A stretch of DNA of 64,000 nucleotides, taken from the NCBI GenBank assembly GCA_902764705.1, contig CACWWZ010000019.1, forward strand, positions 1 to 64,000, given 5' to 3'. This DNA comes from an uncultured Prevotellaceae bacterium. Lineage in GTDB: Bacteria; Bacteroidota; Bacteroidia; Bacteroidales; Bacteroidaceae. The notes under the pieces were generated by a model that saw nothing but the letters and a program-made list of their open reading frames with translations, did no database searches and was not told where the DNA came from. A program made the translations under genes and the position numbers. Each line of letters opens with the position of its first letter. Positions within the stretch are counted from its first letter, which is position 1. Positions 58,845 to 64,000 of this stretch are shown here, one piece after another.

Positions 58845-60299
58845 ATGAGAAAGTTAATCTGCACTATTTGTGTGCTTATAGTCATCACAGCAAATGCCAA
58901 GGTTAAACTGCCTGCATTCTTCAGCGACAACATGGTGCTGCAACAGCAGACGGAGTGTAACATCTGGGGATGGACAGAACCTGGCAAAAAAGTAATAGTT
59001 CATACTCCTTGGGACAAGAAGTCGCATAGAGCTACAGCACGTAAGGACGGACGCTTCGAAGTAACGATACAAACCCCCAACGCTGGTGGTCCCTACGATA
59101 TTTGGTTCCAGGATGGCGACTTCGTTAAGTTGAGCAATGTGATGATTGGCGAGGTGTGGATATGTAGTGGCCAGTCGAACATGGAGATGCTGATGAAGGG
59201 TTACAAGGCTCAGCCCGTAGAAGGAGCGACAGAGGAACTGCTCTCCTGCAAAGACGACGAACTGCGATTGTTTTATGGCAAGCGATTGGCATCACTGGAG
59301 CCCCAGCAAGACCTCAAAGGCTCTTGGCAAGAGGCCAATGCCGCCAGTGTCCGTGAATTCTCTGCTACTGCCTATTTCTTTGGCAAGGCTCTGAGGAAGA
59401 CATTAGGTGTTCCTGTGGGTCTGATAGTAACGGCTTTTGGTGGTTCGGCCTGTGAGGCTTGGATGAAGGCCGACTGGTTGAAGGCTTTCCCAAAAGTACA
59501 GCAAACCATTACGGAAGAGGATGTCAAGAAGCTTCAGCAACGTTGTCCCACAGCCCTTTACAACGGACAACTCAGGCCCCTCATTGGCTATGGCATTCGT
59601 GGTGCCATCTGGTATCAGGGCGAGGACAACATTCCTCGCTATGATTACTACGCAGAACTCTTAAAAACGATGGTTCAGGGTTGGCGCGAAGAGTGGAAAC
59701 AGGGCGATTTTCCCTTCTACTATTGTCAGATAGCGCCATACGATTACAGTCTTATCGGATGGGGCAATAGTCAGTATCTGCGTGAACAACAACTCAAAGC
59801 GGAATCGCTGATTCCCAATGCCCGCATGGCTGTACTGATGGATGCGGGTTTGGAGTATGGTATTCACCCCAGAAAGAAGCGTCAGGCTGGAGAGCGTTTG
59901 GCATTGCTCGCACTCGCCAATACCTATGAGGTCAAGGGGTTGCCCGACTTCGCAATTTATAAGGAGGTAGAATTTAAGAACGATACGGCAATCATTGCTT
60001 TTAATCGTTCGAAGGAGTGGGTCTATTTCGAGTATGGACCAACGTCGAAGAATTTCGAGGTGGCAGGGTCAGACAAGGTGTTCCATCCTGCCACGAAAGT
60101 GTGGGTGAGTCGTAATCGTGTATATGTCGTCTGTGATGATGTCAAGCAACCAGTTGCCCTTCGTTATGCTTGGCACGATTGGGTCGAAGGCGACCTGATG
60201 CACGATGGTCTGCCCGTATCGTCGTTCAGAACAGATAATTGGGACAGCCAATCCCCAGCCCCTTCCAAAGAGAAGGGGGATTATAATGAACCCAAATAA
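58845..60299 (+). CDS. Sialate O-acetylesterase-like SGNH esterase
   Basis: A 484-residue exported SGNH hydrolase. Signal peptide MRKLICTICVLIVITANA is followed by the family's N-terminal beta part (LPAFFSDNMVLQQQTECNIWGW). The catalytic Ser is in WICSGQSNMEM, and GIRGAIWYQGEDN is block III. In pectin and sialoglycan clusters, members remove O-acetyl groups from sugars. Here, between GH106 and GH2, an acetylated pectic side chain is a reasonable guess. The stop of GH106 and this ATG are one base apart. The C-terminus (SQSPAPSKEKGDYNEPK) is encoded by a CCCCTTCC/GAAGGGGG repeat, which extends the protein and overlaps the next gene by 14 bases. Confidence 0.9.
   Translation: MRKLICTICVLIVITANAKVKLPAFFSDNMVLQQQTECNIWGWTEPGKKVIVHTPWDKKSHRATARKDGRFEVTIQTPNAGGPYDIWFQDGDFVKLSNVMIGEVWICSGQSNMEMLMKGYKAQPVEGATEELLSCKDDELRLFYGKRLASLEPQQDLKGSWQEANAASVREFSATAYFFGKALRKTLGVPVGLIVTAFGGSACEAWMKADWLKAFPKVQQTITEEDVKKLQQRCPTALYNGQLRPLIGYGIRGAIWYQGEDNIPRYDYYAELLKTMVQGWREEWKQGDFPFYYCQIAPYDYSLIGWGNSQYLREQQLKAESLIPNARMAVLMDAGLEYGIHPRKKRQAGERLALLALANTYEVKGLPDFAIYKEVEFKNDTAIIAFNRSKEWVYFEYGPTSKNFEVAGSDKVFHPATKVWVSRNRVYVVCDDVKQPVALRYAWHDWVEGDLMHDGLPVSSFRTDNWDSQSPAPSKEKGDYNEPK
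60246..60284. repeat. CCCCAGCCCCTTCC/AAGGGGG repeat at a gene junction
   Basis: A CCCCTCC-family hairpin lies at the end of the esterase gene, directly before the ATG of the next GH2. It could form in the message over the translation start region. Confidence 0.6.
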
Positions 60300-62880
60300 T
60301 TCAATGCCTATGCGTCGTGTCGTTTTATTATTTATTTTATGTCTTATATTTGGCACCATAGGGGCGCAAACCTCTGTGGCTGGTCTTTTCCCATTAGAGA
60401 ACAGTGGTCGTTTGGTGTGGAACTTCAATGCCGGTTGGCGATTCCATTTGGGTGATGTTGCTGGCGCTGAGGCTGAAGCCTTCGACGACGAGTCGTGGGA
60501 GGTTGTATCAACGCCTCATACCGTCCAACTGATGCCTGCCGAGGCCAGTGGTTGTCGTAACTATCAAGGCATTGCCTGGTATCGTAAACACTTCCGCCTG
60601 CCCAATGAATGCGCTGGCCGCGACGTTACCCTACACTTCGAAGCCATCATGGGTAAACAGACTATCTATGTAAACGGCCAACAGGTCAAAGAGCATGAGG
60701 GTGGGTATCTGCCCATCACCATTTCCCTTCCTGCCTCTACTGTGGGCGACGATTTTGTCGTCGCTATCAAAGCAGATAACAGCGACGACAAGACCTACCC
60801 GCCAGGCAAGAAACAGGCACAACTCGATTTTGCTTATCATGGTGGCATCTATCGCGACGTGTGGCTCATTGCGAAAAACAAGGTGGCTATTACGGATGCC
60901 CTTGAGGAGAATAAGGTGGCAGGCGGTGGCATTTTTGTCCACTACGCCAACATCAGCGAGAAAAGTGCTGAGGTTTTCGTCAATACTGAAATAAGAAATA
61001 ACGACACTAAGGCTCGCACCATCACTGTCGAAAATAGTTTTGTCTCTTCTGCTGCGATTCCATCGCAGCGGACAAAGCTGAAACTTCAACCTGGCGAAGC
61101 AAAGACCGTCACCCAGCGTTTCCTCGTCAAAAGCCCCAAACTATGGAGCCCAGAAACACCTTATTTATATCAGATAGCCACCCGCATTAAGGAGGGCAAG
61201 ACCAGTCTCGATGGAGGAATTACTCGCATTGGTATCCGTTCCTTCGAATTCGTCAGGACTGACGATACCCAAGGCCGTATGCCAGGTTTCTACCTGAATG
61301 GCAAGAAGTATCACCAATTGGTAGGTGCCAATCGTCATCAGGATTTCGCTTATGTGGGTAATGCGCTGCCCAATAGCCAGCAGTGGCGCGACGCCAAACG
61401 TCTGCGTGATGCTGGTTTTACCATCATCCGTACGGCACACTATCCGCAAGACCCATCGTTCATGGATGCCTGTGATGAAATGGGACTTTTTATCATCGTC
61501 GCGACACCAGGTTGGCAGTATTGGAACAAAGAAAAGGGGTGGGACGAGAAGGTACATGAGAACACGCGCAACATCATTCGTCGCGATAGGAATCATCCTT
61601 GCGTGCTGATGTGGGAACCCATCCTAAACGAGACGCGCTACCCAGAGGATTTTGCTTTGCAGGCCCTCGAGATTACCAAGGACGAGTATCCATACCCCTA
61701 TCGTCCTGTTGCTGCTGCTGATGTACATAGTGCTGGTGTGGCTGAACACTATGATGTGGTTTATGGCTGGCCAGGTGACGACTTCAAGGACGACAAGCCC
61801 AAACAATGTATCTTTACGCGAGAGTTTGGCGAACTGGTTGATGACTGGTATGCCCACAACAACTTGAATCGTGCCTCGCGTTCGTGGGGTGAGCGTCCCA
61901 TGTTGACACAGGCCATGAGCCTCTATCGTTCAACACAAGAATTGTTCCATACAACAGGACAATTCATAGGTGGTTGTCTGTGGCATCCTTTCGACCATCA
62001 GCGTGGTTATCATCCTGACCCCTATTGGGGAGGTATCTATGATGCCTTCCGTCAGAAAAAGACGGCATTCGATATGTTTACTGCTGTAGCACAGCAGCAA
62101 ACAGGACTGCCAATCGTTGCTATTGCCCACGAAATGACGCAGTTCTCTGAAAGAGACGTAACCATCTTCAGCAATTGCGACAGCGTCCGCCTGACGATGT
62201 ACGACGGTGAACATTGTTGGGTGCAACCTGTAGAGAAAGGTCTTGTGGTCTTCAAGGATGCTTGGGACTTCTTCGAGGCACGAAACTATAGCTATACTCA
62301 GCGAAATTGGCAGAACGTAAAAATGGTGGCAGAAGGAATCATTGATGGCAAAGTGGTATGCCAAGAAGAAAAGATGCCTTCGCGTCGCAGCACCAAACTT
62401 CGTCTTTATGTCGATGAGATGGGCAAAAAACTCGTTGCCGACGGCTCTGATTTCGTTGTCGTGGTCTGCGAGGTGACTGATGACTTGGGACATGTACGCC
62501 GTCTGGCGAAAGAAAATATCCGCTTTACCGTTGAGGGTGAAGGAGAGTTTATAGGTGATGTAAGTATCAATGCTAATCCGCGTGCTGTAGAATGGGGCTC
62601 TGCTCCAGTATTGATTCGCAGTACCCAAAAGGCAGGAAAAATCAAAATTAAGGCTGAGGTGCAATTTCCTGGCATTCATGCCCCAACGCCAGCCGAACTG
62701 GAGATCGAGAGCGTGCCTTACGATATGCCGCTGTGTTTGGCTAGTGATGCTAGTACAACTAGTAGAGCTAGCACAACTAGTAGAACTAGTAATACTGGTC
62801 CCACGCTCTCCGATGCGGAGAAAAACAAGCTCTTGCAGGAGGTAGAAGCGCAGCAGGCTGACTTCGGACTGCAAAAATAA
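60286..62880 (+). CDS. Glycoside hydrolase family 2 (beta-galactosidase-like)
   Basis: An 864-residue exported enzyme with signal peptide RRVVLLFILCLIFGTIGAQ. The GH2 jelly roll (WNFNAGWRFHLGDVAGAE, GIAWYRKHFRLP) and immunoglobulin-like domain are followed by the catalytic barrel (GANRHQDFAYVGNALPNSQQ, RTAHYPQDPSFMDACDEMG), with acid/base Glu449 in ILNETRYP and nucleophile Glu513 in FTREFGE. C-terminal beta domains follow. The start at 60286 overlaps the esterase by 14 bases; ATGs at 60304 and 60310 are alternatives. It differs clearly from the GH2 at 52846-55677 and probably removes another linkage from the same glycan. A Ser/Thr-rich insert (SDASTTSRASTTSRTSNT) near the C-terminus comes from an ACTAGT-type repeat. 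Confidence 0.92.
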   Translation: MNPNNSMPMRRVVLLFILCLIFGTIGAQTSVAGLFPLENSGRLVWNFNAGWRFHLGDVAGAEAEAFDDESWEVVSTPHTVQLMPAEASGCRNYQGIAWYRKHFRLPNECAGRDVTLHFEAIMGKQTIYVNGQQVKEHEGGYLPITISLPASTVGDDFVVAIKADNSDDKTYPPGKKQAQLDFAYHGGIYRDVWLIAKNKVAITDALEENKVAGGGIFVHYANISEKSAEVFVNTEIRNNDTKARTITVENSFVSSAAIPSQRTKLKLQPGEAKTVTQRFLVKSPKLWSPETPYLYQIATRIKEGKTSLDGGITRIGIRSFEFVRTDDTQGRMPGFYLNGKKYHQLVGANRHQDFAYVGNALPNSQQWRDAKRLRDAGFTIIRTAHYPQDPSFMDACDEMGLFIIVATPGWQYWNKEKGWDEKVHENTRNIIRRDRNHPCVLMWEPILNETRYPEDFALQALEITKDEYPYPYRPVAAADVHSAGVAEHYDVVYGWPGDDFKDDKPKQCIFTREFGELVDDWYAHNNLNRASRSWGERPMLTQAMSLYRSTQELFHTTGQFIGGCLWHPFDHQRGYHPDPYWGGIYDAFRQKKTAFDMFTAVAQQQTGLPIVAIAHEMTQFSERDVTIFSNCDSVRLTMYDGEHCWVQPVEKGLVVFKDAWDFFEARNYSYTQRNWQNVKMVAEGIIDGKVVCQEEKMPSRRSTKLRLYVDEMGKKLVADGSDFVVVVCEVTDDLGHVRRLAKENIRFTVEGEGEFIGDVSINANPRAVEWGSAPVLIRSTQKAGKIKIKAEVQFPGIHAPTPAELEIESVPYDMPLCLASDASTTSRASTTSRTSNTGPTLSDAEKNKLLQEVEAQQADFGLQK
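62740..62800. repeat. In-frame ACTAGT-type word repeat in GH2
   Basis: Seven 9-base words such as GCTAGTGAT, GCTAGTACA, ACTAGTAGA, GCTAGCACA and ACTAGTAAT lie in tandem and in frame. Confidence 0.75.
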
Positions 62881-62976
62881 AACGAAAATGCCCATATTTA
62901 TTTGGCATTTTGCTCGCTTATTCGTACCTTTCACCTTTGGTGAAGGTAGGCTGCAACTCAGAAAAACTCAAATTAA

Positions 62977-63008
62977 TTTGGTTTTTCATTCATTTTGCAC
63001 TACCTTTG
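62977..63008 (+). promoter_or_regulatory. Bacteroidetes housekeeping promoter for the thioredoxin-fold lipoprotein
   Basis: TTTG (62977-62980), 20 bases, TACCTTTG (63001-63008), 24 bases before the ATG at 63033. It shows the downstream gene is a separate unit from the GH2 cluster. Confidence 0.75.
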
Positions 63009-63032
63009 CAGGCAAAATAAAAAAGAAAGAAG

Positions 63033-64000
63033 ATGAAGAAATATGTAATAGCCGCTTTGGTGGCCATAACAATGGTCTCTTGCGGAGAGAAAAAGTTTCA
63101 TATTGAAGGTAACATTTCGAATGCCAAAGACTCTGTGCTTTATTTTGAGAACATAGCATTGACAGGCATAGAACGGTTGGATTCAGTGAAGTTGGGCGAA
63201 GACGGGTCTTTCAGTTTCAGTGGTGCCCAGACAGAGGCTCCAGAGTTCTATCGCCTGCGCATCCACGACCAGATTATTTCGCTCTCCATCGACTCGACAG
63301 AGACGATAACCGTCAAGGCCGCCTATCCACAGATGGCTTCGCGGTATGAGGTCAGCGGTTCTGATAACTGCGAGAAGATCAAGGAACTGGCCCTGCTACA
63401 GATGGCCCTTCAGGATAAAGCCATCAGGATAAGTCGCGACGAAACACTGACTGTTGACCAGATGAACGACAGCATTTTGTCGATGATACAGGCCTACAAA
63501 AAGGACGTAAAGACACGTTACATCTTTGCCCATCCTGACAAGGCTTATTCTTATTTTGCTTTGTTCCAGACATTAGGAAATACCCTGCTCTTCAATCCTC
63601 GTACGGATCGTGATGATATCAAGGCCTTTGCTGCCGTTGCCACCAGTTGGGACACGAACTGGCCTATGGCTGAGCGTGGTGCCAACCTGCACAATATTGC
63701 CATTGAGGGCATGAAGAACGTACGCATTGCTGATGCCGAGAACAATCGTACCATTGACGCCTCAAAAGTGAAAGAGGCTGGACTCATCGACATTGCCCTG
63801 CGTGACAATAAGGGAAAGACACGTCACCTGACAGAGTTGAAGGGTAAGGTGGTACTGCTCGACTTCCATGTGTTTGCTATGGACGAGTCACCTGCCCGTA
63901 TCCTGCTGTTGCGTGAATTGTATAATAAGTACCACGCCCAGGGTTTGGAAATCTATCAGATCAGCCTTGATGGTGATGAGCATTTCTGGAAGCAGCAGAC
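63033..64000 (+). CDS. TlpA/DUF4369-type lipoprotein with thioredoxin fold, 3' end outside the window
   Basis: An open frame of 322 codons to the right edge. A lipoprotein signal is present with Cys17 in TMVSCGEK. An N-terminal DUF4369-like beta domain (about 20-110: FHIEGNISNAKDSVLYFENI, DSVKLGEDGSFSF) and a helical linker precede the start of a thioredoxin-like domain near residue 262 (LTELKGKVVLLDFHVFAMDES). Where TlpA-type proteins have WASWCGPC, this one reads FAMDES, so the redox CxxC pair is missing. It is probably periplasmic and membrane-anchored. A non-redox or binding role is more likely than disulfide reduction. The C-terminal end is not visible. Confidence 0.85.
   Translation, partial: MKKYVIAALVAITMVSCGEKKFHIEGNISNAKDSVLYFENIALTGIERLDSVKLGEDGSFSFSGAQTEAPEFYRLRIHDQIISLSIDSTETITVKAAYPQMASRYEVSGSDNCEKIKELALLQMALQDKAIRISRDETLTVDQMNDSILSMIQAYKKDVKTRYIFAHPDKAYSYFALFQTLGNTLLFNPRTDRDDIKAFAAVATSWDTNWPMAERGANLHNIAIEGMKNVRIADAENNRTIDASKVKEAGLIDIALRDNKGKTRHLTELKGKVVLLDFHVFAMDESPARILLLRELYNKYHAQGLEIYQISLDGDEHFWKQQ

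Overview
The window looks like a chromosomal segment of a gut or rumen Bacteroidales bacterium, most probably Prevotella in the broad sense (Prevotella/Xylanibacter/Segatella). The evidence is the Bacteroidetes promoter element (TTTG about 20 bases upstream of TAnnTTTG) before several genes, signal peptides ending in AFAQ or KAQ, absence of clear Shine-Dalgarno sites, a BspA-like leucine-rich-repeat surface protein, a rimP-nusA-infB-suf gene order, and many glycoside hydrolases for plant-wall glycans. No rRNA, tRNA, CRISPR array, transposase or integrase was seen.

Layout. 1-2229: an ECF sigma / anti-sigma-like / MG2-domain operon, cut by the left edge. 2271-8429: an esterase-like alpha/beta hydrolase with an apparent frameshift, a GH3 enzyme and L-fucose isomerase. 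8363-8918: a repeat-rich non-coding stretch. 8919-10184: two small outer-membrane barrels. 10379-12819: a DapA/NanA-family aldolase with a sodium:solute symporter. 12928-17564: a corrinoid methyl-transfer locus with a URO-D-type methyltransferase, a methionine-synthase activation-domain protein, and a 965-residue fusion of URO-D, homocysteine methyltransferase and B12-binding domains. The fusion is translationally coupled to a GH78 alpha-L-rhamnosidase (17561-19954). 19999-27029: housekeeping genes (dprA, thioesterase, DUF2851, RNase R, a PfkB kinase, SIMPL protein). 27092-29389: a second ECF sigma operon. 29378-32732: an acid-sugar operon (Fe-alcohol dehydrogenase, PdxA2-like dehydrogenase, DUF1537-type kinase). 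33689-37614: a membrane-spanning Kelch/AraC regulator and a BspA-like protein. 37615-38263: a structured non-coding region. 38264-42249: GH95 and a second fucose-isomerase-like protein. 42346-52756: rimP, nusA, infB, a SpoIIE-type phosphatase, sufB, sufC, sufD. 52794-62880: GH2, GH106, sialate O-acetylesterase-like, GH2. 63033-64000: start of a thioredoxin-fold lipoprotein.

The most interesting pattern joins several of these blocks. Seven transcription units, all for carbohydrate use, carry the same element just before their first gene: (GAYG/AGTG)ACAA, 14 bases, (C/A)GTCT, then an AT-rich run. The units are the esterase, L-fucose isomerase, aldolase-symporter, GH78-methyltransferase fusion, Fe-ADH/PdxA2/kinase, GH95, and GH2-GH106-esterase-GH2. 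I saw no TAnnTTTG element near these sites, and they resemble an ECF-type -35/-10 pair, so they may define one regulon. The enzyme set (GH78, GH106, GH95, GH2, esterases) suits a fucose- and rhamnose-rich pectic glycan such as rhamnogalacturonan. The fused methyltransferase could then take methyl groups from an O-methylated component to make methionine. That last step is inference.

A second theme is short degenerate repeat tracts (CTCTCACCT-type, CCCCTCC/GGAGGGG-type, ACTAGT-type and others). They lie in frame inside linkers or loops of otherwise conserved enzymes, and related word repeats lie between genes.
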